Of a DNA stretch of 64,000 nucleotides, positions 36,765 to 44,699 are shown piece by piece; the first letter of the stretch is position 1, and every line of letters begins with the position of its first letter. Source of the DNA: Thermoclostridium stercorarium subsp. stercorarium DSM 8532 (GTDB taxonomy: Bacteria > Bacillota > Clostridia > DSM-8532). Both the position numbers and the translations under genes were made by a program. The notes beneath the pieces were generated by a model, which was not told where the DNA came from, did not search any database, and worked only from the letters and a program-made list of their open reading frames with translations. The stretch is from assembly GCF_000331995.1 (NCBI RefSeq), contig NC_020134.1, positions 1,401,465-1,465,464 of the forward strand, given 5' to 3'.

Positions 36765-37002
36765 ATATTAGCACTCTCCTTGTAAATATATTTTTATTTG
36801 GAACATTTTACAGGCAGTTGCCTTAACCGCAGGTCCGTCATGTTTTTTGCACTTCGTATACAGCAAAAACACATCTGTTAATAAGTAATATACCAATGTG
36901 CATTCCTTTTCTTTTGCCTTTGCCCTGGTGTTGAGGCTGCCATCATCATTTCATACTCTCATTTTTCACCCCCGTTTTCATGTCTTTTATAACTTCCAAA
37001 CC
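36765..37002. other. Gap between two TasA-like genes
   Basis: About 240 bp inside the surface operon. It holds the ribosome site AAGGAGAG for the downstream gene. No terminator, promoter or small gene stands out. Confidence 0.35.
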
Positions 37003-37491
37003 CTAATCCCAATTCAGCTGAGAAGCTTCCAGAGTAAGTTTAATCGTATACTCCGCCGAATTGTAACTTTCGTCGATACTATCCATCTTCAGCCAGACAT
37101 CAAAGTCTATATCAACGGATTGATTTGGAGAAACAGCTTCCTGGTAAAAATAATATTCTCCCTGTTTATACCAGCCACTATGTTTCTGTTCCCAGATTGC
37201 TATATCGTTCAGAAATTCTGGGTTCCATTCGCCTTCGATTTTTATCCGTACCCATGCTGGATGGTTTCCGACATTTTTAAAAGACCACTTAATTTCTTTT
37301 GCGTTTTGTCTGCCAGGAAGCCAGTTATCTGTGTCTTCCGTAAGATTGTCCAGTTCCATTTCCAGAACGCCCGTGGTAAAGAACACTTGGAATTTATCAG
37401 ATCTGTCATAAAAATATGATATGGTTAAACCGCTTAACATTATGAATACTGTCAAGCACAGCAACATGTATACTATTATCGTTTTTTTCAT
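37003..37491 (-). CDS. TasA/camelysin-like SipW-dependent exported protein
   Basis: A 162-aa protein starting with a SipW-type signal (MKKTIIVYMLLCL, then a short linker to ISYFYDRSDKF) and a single beta-sandwich domain (TTGVLEMELDNL, FKNVGNHPAWVRIKIEGEW, DFDVWLKM). In B. subtilis such proteins form matrix fibres or regulate them. ATG 37491 is preferred to the TTG ten codons upstream, although GGAGG is 14 nt away. It sits between sipW and the frameshifted TasA-like gene. Confidence 0.85.
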   Translation of the reverse strand: MKKTIIVYMLLCLTVFIMLSGLTISYFYDRSDKFQVFFTTGVLEMELDNLTEDTDNWLPGRQNAKEIKWSFKNVGNHPAWVRIKIEGEWNPEFLNDIAIWEQKHSGWYKQGEYYFYQEAVSPNQSVDIDFDVWLKMDSIDESYNSAEYTIKLTLEASQLNWD

Positions 37492-37528
37492 GGAAAACCG
37501 GAAAACCTCCTTACACGACAAGTACGCC

Positions 37529-38122
37529 TCAGGTACCTGGTTTTATATTCCCGTCAACTTCAGATTTGTATTTTTTTCTTACTTTTAACAGCCCGGCAAT
37601 CTGAGTAACCAAAATAATAAACACAGGGATTAACATTACAGTGAAAATCCCGTTTTTAGTTCTTATAAATGCCATCACATATCCCAGCTTTGGAATGGAA
37701 AGAACAACCTTGCCAATTAAAAAATTCTCAGCAACGGGAGTGGGATCATTCATGTTGTTTGCGTCCCCTTTTGTTATGAACTGTCTTGTATTGTTTTCCT
37801 CAATTATTTCTACAACCCTGTGTGTGGTTGGTACCGAGTCATTTTTCTTTTTGAAGGTAATAATATCCCCCACCTTGACGGATTGCGGATTGATGACTTT
37901 AACGATTATAACGCTGCCGGTTTTAAATGTCGGACTCATACTGTCACTTTGAACGATGTATATCTGGTGATTAAAAACGGTTGGCTGTTCATTGTTTCTC
38001 ATTCCGGTAAAAATCAAAAACAGCATATATATGACAAAAAACAATAAAAAAAGTGATACGACAGTGCTTAACGCATTAAGAACTGTCTTTGCCGCCGGTT
38101 TTTTCTCTCTTTCAGGTGCCAT
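37529..38122 (-). CDS. sipW: Signal peptidase I, SipW (ER) type
   Basis: Cleaves the special signal peptides of TasA/CalY-like proteins. The 197-aa product has a membrane helix near each end (about 20-40 and 160-180). The catalytic Ser61 is in SDSMSPTF and His101 in VPTTHRVV; the histidine in place of lysine marks the SipW/ER subgroup. D is in KGDANN. The second ATG (38122) is chosen because GGGGGAG lies 6 nt upstream. Its substrates are the flanking genes. Confidence 0.94.
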   Translation of the reverse strand: MAPEREKKPAAKTVLNALSTVVSLFLLFFVIYMLFLIFTGMRNNEQPTVFNHQIYIVQSDSMSPTFKTGSVIIVKVINPQSVKVGDIITFKKKNDSVPTTHRVVEIIEENNTRQFITKGDANNMNDPTPVAENFLIGKVVLSIPKLGYVMAFIRTKNGIFTVMLIPVFIILVTQIAGLLKVRKKYKSEVDGNIKPGT

Positions 38123-38161
38123 ACAGAGCTCCCCCATTTCCTTGTTTATTTCATCTGAATG

Positions 38162-38467
38162 TTAATTCTGAATGTTAAAATCAGTTACGACATCCTCTTG
38201 CGGAACATAAAGCAAAGTGTCGCCGTAAACGTCATCGGATACGGTATGGGGTATCTTTGTATCGGTACGAGGGAGCAGCTGCTCAATGATACTTCGGTAT
38301 ACATCATCAGTGACGGTCAGTTTGATTATGTCATGCTGACGAGTGCTGAAATATGCTTTTGTATTCATAACTGTCGTCAACAGTCCTACTGAAGCCGCAA
38401 CCAAGGAAATAACCACAATAACCGATTTTTTACAAAAACCGGCTTTAATTTTTTGTTTTAGTGTCAT
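38162..38467 (-). CDS. Small CalY/TasA-like exported protein (101 aa)
   Basis: Begins with a basic segment, a hydrophobic helix and TKAYFSTRQHD, the pattern of SipW-dependent signals. Only about 60 residues follow, too short for a whole TasA domain, so it may be a truncated or minor subunit. GGGAGGG lies 5 nt before ATG 38467; the frame stays open to 38614 but the extra residues are not exported-protein-like. First confident gene of the surface operon, 39 nt before sipW. Confidence 0.75.
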   Translation of the reverse strand: MTLKQKIKAGFCKKSVIVVISLVAASVGLLTTVMNTKAYFSTRQHDIIKLTVTDDVYRSIIEQLLPRTDTKIPHTVSDDVYGDTLLYVPQEDVVTDFNIQN

Positions 38468-38623
38468 GAATTCCCTCCCCCGGCTCAAATCCCGTTGTCT
38501 CCGGTATTTCCATTTCATTGATAAATTCTTCAGGTCTGTTCCCTTGAAGCAGCTTCGCCGATTGAAAAAATCAATTCCATTAAACTTCGGAAACACACAG
38601 TTTTTATTTTTCAATCCATTGTA

Positions 38624-38740
38624 TTATTTGCTGGATGATATAATTTTGACGGTATATCTTGACAAAAAAGAGGTGTTTTCTGTTTTCTCGTCTGAATAAT
38701 TGGCAGTCTGCCCAACAGGTTGTTTCAATGTCACAATCAT
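38624..38740 (-). CDS. Possible small peptide (36-38 aa) in the surface operon leader
   Basis: A short frame starting at ATG 38740 or GTG 38734 and ending with TAA at 38624-38626. CCGGGAG lies about 8 nt before the GTG. The peptide is polar with many Ser, Thr and Lys and no signal or membrane segment. No relative recognised; it could be chance. Confidence 0.3.
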   Translation of the reverse strand: MIVTLKQPVGQTANYSDEKTENTSFLSRYTVKIISSSK

Positions 38741-38858
38741 CTCTCCCGGTTTTTAATGTATAATACTGGTCATAATTCACTCATTCAGCGCTTACATCTC
38801 AGTCAGACCAAAATCAAACAATTATTTAAGCGTTGCAGATTTTTTAATCATACTTTAA

Positions 38859-38912
38859 ATTATATTGAGGACACTCACAATTTATTCTTTTTTCAGTCAC
38901 ATTTCAGTCATA
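38859..38912 (-). promoter_or_regulatory. Candidate promoter with 11-bp-register direct repeats
   Basis: On the - strand TATGACTGAAA (38912-38902) and TGTGACTGAAA (38901-38891) are direct repeats in perfect 11-bp register, and TGTGAGTG begins again two registers later (38879). Seven bases after that comes TATAAT (38864-38859). No good -35 box is present. This is the layout of SARP/BTAD activator promoters, where heptameric repeats 11 bp apart end about 8 bp before the -10 box. Confidence 0.5.
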
Positions 38913-39020
38913 CTTTTTACCGGTAATTTTAGACTTAAAAAGGGTGAAATTGATTTAATTTGTAATATAGTTATATGAAAACAGAATTAAAATCATGGAT
39001 AATAAAAATAAATCTAAGGG

Positions 39021-39049
39021 CAAAAAAAACACCCCTACCTTCGGGGTGT
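39021..39049 (-). terminator. Terminator of the DUF1538/P-II operon
   Basis: On the - strand AACACCCC, a 7-nt loop and GGGGTGTT are followed by a run of T. It lies 40 bp after the P-II stop. Confidence 0.92.
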
Positions 39050-39088
39050 TCGCAATTTAAAGAATAGCCTAAAAATTATTGCCACAAT

Positions 39089-39781
39089 TTATTCTTTTTC
39101 ATTATTGGTTTTATTGTGTGAATCGGCAAGGCCTCTGACCTCTGCCACCGGTTCTACAAATAAAATCCCGTTCCCGGGAACGTCCAACTGAAGTTCCCTG
39201 TATAATTCATCGGCAACCTTACTTACCAGGTCGCTGGGCATAAGGATTATAACCAGTTCCTTTTCAGGCACTATTTCAACACCAAATAATTTTTCGGTAA
39301 ACTCCGAACCCGTTCCACGACCGTGTATGACAGTTCCTCCTTTGACACCGGCTTTTCTTGCAATTTCCATTACACTGTCGGCCATACCGCGATTCACAAT
39401 GACGGTCATTTTTTTATACATACTGTCTCCCTCCATATTTTGGGCTATATTCAATGTATCCTGCTTACCGTTAATTATCTGCTCTGCCAATGTTGCATAT
39501 GTTACATATGCAATTCCATGCCCGGGTTCATTGAGCTGGAGTTCTTCCGCAAAGTAATCAAGCAGCTCTTTCGCCCTTTCTTTTTCCACCATTATGCTTA
39601 CAATTTCTCTTCTCTGGCTTTTTATTCCAAACAAATTCAAAGTCGCACTGTTAACAGTACCTTTACCGATTATTGCAGTTCCTCCGTGGATATCCTTATC
39701 CCTGGCGATACGACTGAACCTATGACACTGTTGTTCGCTTAAAATCAGCGTAATAATTTGAAACTCGTATTCACTTGTCAT
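39089..39781 (-). CDS. Tandem P-II family regulatory protein
   Basis: A 230-aa protein made of two P-II-like halves. Each has the alpha-beta core and a G-x-G-rich strand: IHGGTAIIGKGTVNSA with LNEPGHGIAYV in the first (about 5-100), and VKGGTVIHGRGTGSE with LDVPGNGILFV in the second (about 118-215). No conserved uridylylation tyrosine was seen in the loop region. P-II proteins sense nucleotides and 2-oxoglutarate and gate transporters. The ATG directly follows the stop of the DUF1538 membrane protein, so the two are almost certainly partners. Confidence 0.88.
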   Translation of the reverse strand: MTSEYEFQIITLILSEQQCHRFSRIARDKDIHGGTAIIGKGTVNSATLNLFGIKSQRREIVSIMVEKERAKELLDYFAEELQLNEPGHGIAYVTYATLAEQIINGKQDTLNIAQNMEGDSMYKKMTVIVNRGMADSVMEIARKAGVKGGTVIHGRGTGSEFTEKLFGVEIVPEKELVIILMPSDLVSKVADELYRELQLDVPGNGILFVEPVAEVRGLADSHNKTNNEKE

Positions 39782-41299
39782 TTATTTATTACCTCCGATT
39801 GATCGCTTTTTTGAAACCGAAAGTTTCGATGCCTTTTTTGATTTTGCCTGGTAGAGTGCACCAAGTAATTCTATCGCAATTATGGGCATCATTGCAACAA
39901 TTGCTATCATTCCAAATCCGTCAGCGACCACATCAGCAGTTGGAATTTGTGCGGCAATTCCCTGAACAAAAGCAAGCGAAAAAGTGGCCGTCATCGGCCC
40001 TGAAGCAACCCCTCCCGCGTCAAAAGCCATGCCTACGAAAAGATCAGGAACAAAGAAAGCCAATAAAACCGAAAGTCCAAACCCCGGAAGCAAATACATC
40101 CAGAGCTGTATATCGGGTATCAGGATTCTGAGTGCTGACATAAAAATTGACAGACCTACAGCCACTGAAAGGAATATAAGTACCAGAATACGTCTGACAG
40201 AACCACCGGTAATTTCCTCAACATCGCTTGTTAATACGTGGACTGCAGGCTCAGACAGAACAGTGGTAAGCCCGAGCAGTAAAGCCACAATCAGAACCGG
40301 GCCCCTGGATTCCATTGAAGCAAGCTGCATTCCAAGCTGGGCGCCAACTTCCATAAACCCGCCGTTAACACCAAGAAGGAATATAACAAGGCCGATATAT
40401 GTTAACACCAAACCGCGGACGATATCTATTACCTTGCTTTTTTTATGTTTGAAGAAAAATATCTGAAAAATTATGTATGTCACAATAATCGGGAGCAGAG
40501 TAATAAATGAATCCCATACAATTGTTAAAAATTTGGAACGGTATATTTCCCACAATGTGGCATTTGTTAAGTCGGTTGCCGGGAGGATCCCATTCAGTTT
40601 GCCGCCCTTGATAAAAAGGCTGGTAATCAGAACTCCCAATATGGCTCCCGTTGAAGAGATGCCTACAAGTCCGAAACTGTCGGCTTCACTCATTTTGCTG
40701 TCTTTTTTCATTGCCGAAAAACCTGCTGCCATGGCCAGCATAAAAGGAACGGTGATGGCACCTGTGGTGGCTCCTGAAGCATCAAAAGCTATAGCAAGAA
40801 AATCAGATGTTGAAAATAACGCAATAATGAAAATAAGTCCATACGCGCCAGCAAATACATATTTCAAACGTATATTTGACAGAATGCGCAACAATCCGAG
40901 AGTCATCATGACTCCGATTCCGACTGAGACAACAACAACCATGAGAATATTGTCAAACTGCCCTGACGTTACACTATCCACCTGTTTTGCGAGTATGTGC
41001 ACGTCGGGTTCTGCATAGGAAATGAAAAATCCTAATATCAGCATAACAAATATTATTACCGCTAAGTTATTACTTTTTGTGACAGCGTTTCCCACGCCAT
41101 GACCTATAGGCTCAATTCCCTGGCTTATTCCGAACAGGAAAACGGTAAGTCCGACAATAACAAGGGCGGAACCTATCAGAAATGCATACAACATATTAGG
41201 TTCCAGAGGACATATTGTGAAATGCAGTATTAAAACAATTGTTGTGATTGGCAGCACTGAAGCAAGTACTTCTTTCAGTTTTCCTGTTAACTCACTCAA
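39782..41299 (-). CDS. DUF1538 membrane protein (duplicated), probable P-II-regulated permease
   Basis: A 505-aa protein with many hydrophobic helices, made of two related halves. SYAEPDVHIL and AIAFDASGATTGAITVPF in the first half correspond to LSEPAVHVLT and GMAFDAGGVASGPMTATF in the second. The inverted or tandem repeat layout is typical of transporters. The ion or solute is unknown. The start is TTG at 41299 after AGGGTGA. Its stop abuts the tandem P-II gene, which probably controls it. Confidence 0.85.
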   Translation of the reverse strand: MSELTGKLKEVLASVLPITTIVLILHFTICPLEPNMLYAFLIGSALVIVGLTVFLFGISQGIEPIGHGVGNAVTKSNNLAVIIFVMLILGFFISYAEPDVHILAKQVDSVTSGQFDNILMVVVVSVGIGVMMTLGLLRILSNIRLKYVFAGAYGLIFIIALFSTSDFLAIAFDASGATTGAITVPFMLAMAAGFSAMKKDSKMSEADSFGLVGISSTGAILGVLITSLFIKGGKLNGILPATDLTNATLWEIYRSKFLTIVWDSFITLLPIIVTYIIFQIFFFKHKKSKVIDIVRGLVLTYIGLVIFLLGVNGGFMEVGAQLGMQLASMESRGPVLIVALLLGLTTVLSEPAVHVLTSDVEEITGGSVRRILVLIFLSVAVGLSIFMSALRILIPDIQLWMYLLPGFGLSVLLAFFVPDLFVGMAFDAGGVASGPMTATFSLAFVQGIAAQIPTADVVADGFGMIAIVAMMPIIAIELLGALYQAKSKKASKLSVSKKRSIGGNK

Positions 41300-41420
41300 G
41301 TCATCACCCTTTTCCCTTGAATATTTATGTAAATTACAGCCGACGATATTTTATCATTAAAAATTAAAAATTTTTAGTAGATATTTGTAAATTTTTTTTT
41401 AATTTTTTATAATACATGTA

Positions 41421-42605
41421 TTACGCCGGTATCGACGTATGAATTTTTACATCAATATCATATATGTGTATGTTTTTGTTAAAGCGTCTGATTATTCTGT
41501 CCATTATTGCATGAATTTGCTTATAATCCATTCCCAGAAGCAAAATAAGTATCCTGTTAGTGTCCCAGGTAGTGACTACATCCCCCTTTCTGAGCGATTT
41601 TATCAGGCTTTTCCTGAATTCATCGAAAATTTCTGAACTCTCGTTTACCGTTATCGAAACAACATATACCTGTTGACTTGTTCTTTCGCTGCGCCTTTTT
41701 TCAAGAATGAAGAGCGAATGGAACATGTTTCTGTCACAGTAAAATGCCCCTTCGGAAATTTCATCGGCAGGACATTTCTCGGTAAAAACACTGGTATTTA
41801 CTTCATCTACGATATTTCTTAACTGCTTATAGATCTGTTGCAGTTCATAAGTCGGTTTTATTCCAAACTGTCTGTATAGCATTGAAGTATATAATTCATA
41901 ATGATTCTGTGCCTCTTTAATCCTCCCTTTTCCTATCAGATTTTCCATAAGACTGATATGTAAATCTTCTTCATAGGCTTCTATCTGTATTGCCCTTTCA
42001 CAAATTTTTATACCGCTGTCGTAATCCTTTTTCTGCCTGTAGAGTTTTACCAGTTCAAGTACTGACTGAATATACAGTCTTCGATAGTAGTTCCTTTTGG
42101 GAATTACCCAATCTGCATATACAAGTTCGGGGAAATAATCACCGTGGTAGAGTTCCAGTGCCTTTTCATAGTAATTTATGGCTTCATCGGGTTTTTCATT
42201 TTTCAGGAGTTCCGCTTTCTGTATGCATTCCTCGAAAAAATCGGTGTCAAGGAAGAAATTATCGTTAAAGTAAAGGGAATAGCAGCCGTTATTATATACA
42301 ATATTACAGCCTAAGTTGCTGAAAAATTCTTCGTGAGATAAAATCTTACGCAGACGGTATATAATGTTTTGCAGTGTGTTTTTCGGATTTTCATATTCTT
42401 CATTCGGATACAAATTTTCAAGGATGGTTTCAGGCGGTATTCTTTTTCCCTTGTTTAAAAGAAGGTATTTGAAAAGACACCACAGTTTGGTTGACCTGCC
42501 GGATATATTGTAAAATCCTTTTTCCTTATGGTAAATTTCAAACCTTCCCAGAGTAAAAATCATAAGCCTGCACGGGTCTTTTCCCTTAGCTGCTTCCGTA
42601 AGCAT
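41421..42605 (-). CDS. BTAD (SARP-type) transcriptional regulator
   Basis: A 394-aa DNA-binding protein. An OmpR-like winged helix (about 12-95, FEIYHKEKGFYNISGRSTKLW) precedes the bacterial transcriptional activator domain (about 100-250, TPR-like, with LELYHGDYFPELVYADWV). The last 120 residues contain SLRKGDVVTTWDTNRILILL, which has the shape of a degenerate GGDEF or cyclase core (LRxxDvvtRwGxDxFlvlL) without the signature. Activators of this group bind direct repeats. Candidate targets are the surface operon and the adjacent dockerin-like gene, but this is inference. Confidence 0.85.
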   Translation of the reverse strand: MLTEAAKGKDPCRLMIFTLGRFEIYHKEKGFYNISGRSTKLWCLFKYLLLNKGKRIPPETILENLYPNEEYENPKNTLQNIIYRLRKILSHEEFFSNLGCNIVYNNGCYSLYFNDNFFLDTDFFEECIQKAELLKNEKPDEAINYYEKALELYHGDYFPELVYADWVIPKRNYYRRLYIQSVLELVKLYRQKKDYDSGIKICERAIQIEAYEEDLHISLMENLIGKGRIKEAQNHYELYTSMLYRQFGIKPTYELQQIYKQLRNIVDEVNTSVFTEKCPADEISEGAFYCDRNMFHSLFILEKRRSERTSQQVYVVSITVNESSEIFDEFRKSLIKSLRKGDVVTTWDTNRILILLLGMDYKQIHAIMDRIIRRFNKNIHIYDIDVKIHTSIPA

Positions 42606-42670
42606 TGTTTTCCCTCCAGATTAAAGCTGTAAGGTTAAAAATTTCCTATGTTTTTAATATTACTCAGTAT

Positions 42671-42710
42671 ATTATACCATATTTATGATAAATTACGGGT
42701 AATTATTACC
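42671..42710 (-). promoter_or_regulatory. Candidate promoter and operator of the BTAD gene
   Basis: TATAAT (42676-42671 on the - strand) is preceded, 21 bp upstream, by a perfect palindrome GGTAAT-A-ATTACC (42698-42710). No -35 hexamer is visible, so the palindrome probably marks a regulator site. Confidence 0.4.
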
Positions 42711-42775
42711 ATAACTTGTTTATTTAACGTAAACTGTACCGATTTGTAACAAAATATAATACCGATACGGGAAAT

Positions 42776-42804
42776 ATAAAAAAATAATCACCCTGGCGGG
42801 TGAT
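42776..42804 (-). terminator. Terminator of the dockerin-like gene
   Basis: On the - strand ATCACCC, loop GCCA and GGGTGAT are followed by TATTTTTTTA. It lies about 65 bp past the stop codon. Confidence 0.88.
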
Positions 42805-42869
42805 AAACAAAACATTTATCATCTTTTCAGGTGGATTTTATTTCCTTAATACCTTATAAATTATCAAGA

Positions 42870-44360
42870 CTAAAAACGTTTGCGCCATTCCTTCATAAAT
42901 TTTTCACAGTCAAAATCATCAAAGTCAAAATCAAACCAGTTATGGTTATTGAACCATCTTATCTTAAAATGATTAGCGGTAAACGGGTTAAAAACTTTCC
43001 ACAGTGTCTCCAGATCTTTCATATCAAGCTTTCGGTTTTTGAATTCGTCGGGGTTTATGTTAAACCCTTCTTTTTCATACCTTTCCGCAATTACCTTTGC
43101 CAATTCAATTAAATCAAAAATGTTAACATATCCGTCTTCGTTGAGATCGTATTTTTTAGGGATATCAACACCGGATTTTGGAACGGGAGTAGGTTTCTGC
43201 CCCGCTTTTTTGCCGATAAGCTCAAGATCCACTGCATTAATGTTTGTATTGCTGGTTTTGACCGGTGTTGCATTCTTTATATCCCTTTCGGTGCCGTTCT
43301 TATTGTAATAACCTTCATTAATATACTCCGTATTCTTTGTAACAATTTTGTATGAAACAATGTAACTGGTCGATGTTACAGGTACTGTCAGAGCATAGTC
43401 TGCTGAATTGGAATTGGCTGGGATTGTTACCGTTTTACTGAAACTGAAATCATCGGAAGCTGACGATTTTACATTGTTGTTGTAAGCCGTTATTGTAATC
43501 TCGATACCGTTTTTCGGGGCTTTTTCATTATTTGGAAGGTAAACCCTGCCGGTAATGTTTGTAAACGGCAAAGTAGTTAAATCAATATTCTCGGCTGTAT
43601 TGGCCACGTCTATAAGTGTTACTTTTTCCCCGTTCCTTGAAGTCCCGTTTTTGTGGAAATAACCTGTTTCCTTATATCCTTGATTTTCATAGGTATAATA
43701 AACCTTATACCCTTTATTTACGTCGTTGATGGGAACAACAAGCTCGTATGGAGCATTGCTGCTGTTTGCCTTCAGTATTATTTCTTTACTGATAATTATG
43801 TCGTCATCGGTTGAGTTTGCCTTTGGGCCCTCCTGAACTGCGGTTACGACGAATTTTAAGTCATTCATGGGTTTTGTTGACGGATTACCGTGAATGATCT
43901 TCCCTGAAATAGTTCTCCCGGGCAACAGTTCAATATTAACGCCTGAAACGTCGCCTCCGTTTACGTCAATTAATGTTCTGTTTTCCTTTATTGCGGTGGT
44001 TTTTTCTTTGCTGTACCATCCAAAAGGTGCATATCCCTTTTCAACAGTATAGTATACGTAGTATTTTGCTTTTGCGTTCTGACTTTTTGGAACCTGAACG
44101 CTGTATGCAATAGATTTTTGGCCTTTAGGAATTATAATTTCGGTTGTAACTAATTTATCGTCATTTTTATTTTCGGGGGTATTATTGTCGGTGCCAATGG
44201 TCAGTTTTACCTTAACCCCGCCCGAAGGAGCGGTATCATTACCGGGTAATGAAATAACACCGCTTACGGCAGAATGACTGCTTGCTGCGACACTCCTGAC
44301 CTGGAACAACGGCATTAATAAACATGCGATTAACAGTAATGACACAATTTTCTTATCCAT
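42870..44360 (-). CDS. Exported three-repeat protein with dockerin-like EF-hand segment
   Basis: A 496-aa exported protein with no recognised catalytic domain. A signal peptide (about 1-26) is followed by three related beta-rich repeats of about 110 residues starting at AVSGVISLP, TISGKIIHG and NITGRVYLP. Each ends near GWYSK, GYFHK or GYYNK and a TLIDV-like turn. Residues about 403-450 form a dockerin-like region: DLNEDGYVNIFDLIELAK is a complete calcium loop plus helix, while the second copy (KLDMKDLETLWK) has lost most loop ligands. A Trp/Phe/Asp-rich tail follows. GGAGG, 5 nt upstream, fixes ATG 44360. Cellulosomal docking is possible but a single-loop dockerin would be weak. Confidence 0.75.
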   Translation of the reverse strand: MDKKIVSLLLIACLLMPLFQVRSVAASSHSAVSGVISLPGNDTAPSGGVKVKLTIGTDNNTPENKNDDKLVTTEIIIPKGQKSIAYSVQVPKSQNAKAKYYVYYTVEKGYAPFGWYSKEKTTAIKENRTLIDVNGGDVSGVNIELLPGRTISGKIIHGNPSTKPMNDLKFVVTAVQEGPKANSTDDDIIISKEIILKANSSNAPYELVVPINDVNKGYKVYYTYENQGYKETGYFHKNGTSRNGEKVTLIDVANTAENIDLTTLPFTNITGRVYLPNNEKAPKNGIEITITAYNNNVKSSASDDFSFSKTVTIPANSNSADYALTVPVTSTSYIVSYKIVTKNTEYINEGYYNKNGTERDIKNATPVKTSNTNINAVDLELIGKKAGQKPTPVPKSGVDIPKKYDLNEDGYVNIFDLIELAKVIAERYEKEGFNINPDEFKNRKLDMKDLETLWKVFNPFTANHFKIRWFNNHNWFDFDFDDFDCEKFMKEWRKRF

Positions 44361-44699
44361 GGCTACCTCCAATTCCATTTTTATACAGTTATTAATTTGA
44401 AAATTTTATATTGTAATGGAATTCCTTATACATATTGTAATTAGAAAAAGTTAATATTAATATTAAATTTTGGTTTCAGATGAATTAAATTTAATTATCA
44501 CCTCCCAAAATTTACTCCGCACATTTCCGATATATATCTTTGACACGGGGAATTTAACAATAGTTCCCAAGAAAACTAAATTGAAATAAAGAATGAATAT
44601 AATTGTAAAAAAGCAAAAAGGGAATTGAATGAGAGATGTCTTATTTTGCTTTTTTCTTATATCCAGAATTTTCAGCCTTTTTATTGGTATCAACGGAGT
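44361..44699. other. AT-rich gap upstream of the dockerin-like gene
   Basis: About 340 bp. It contains the 12-bp inverted repeat at 44607-44655. A 76-codon open frame on the - strand (44463-44693) is AT-driven and lacks a ribosome site, so I do not call it. Promoter boxes are not clear. Confidence 0.35.
44607..44655. repeat. 12-bp inverted repeat, possible bidirectional terminator
   Basis: AAAAAAGCAAAA (44607-44618) and TTTTGCTTTTTT (44644-44655) are exact complements 25 nt apart. The stem is very AT-rich and the loop long, so termination activity is uncertain. It lies 45 bp past the prepilin peptidase stop. Confidence 0.4.

Larger units (their letters stand above)
38468..39020. other. Long upstream region of the surface operon
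   Basis: About 550 bp between the P-II terminator and the first SipW-dependent gene. It contains the candidate promoter and direct repeats at 38859-38912 and a possible 38-codon gene at 38624-38740. If transcription starts near 38850, the leader RNA is nearly 400 nt; no known riboswitch core was recognised in it. Confidence 0.5.

Noticed and set aside
44463-44693. 76-codon open frame on the - strand before the dockerin-like gene
   Set aside because: AT-rich composition, low-complexity product, no ribosome site and overlap with an inverted repeat; likely chance.
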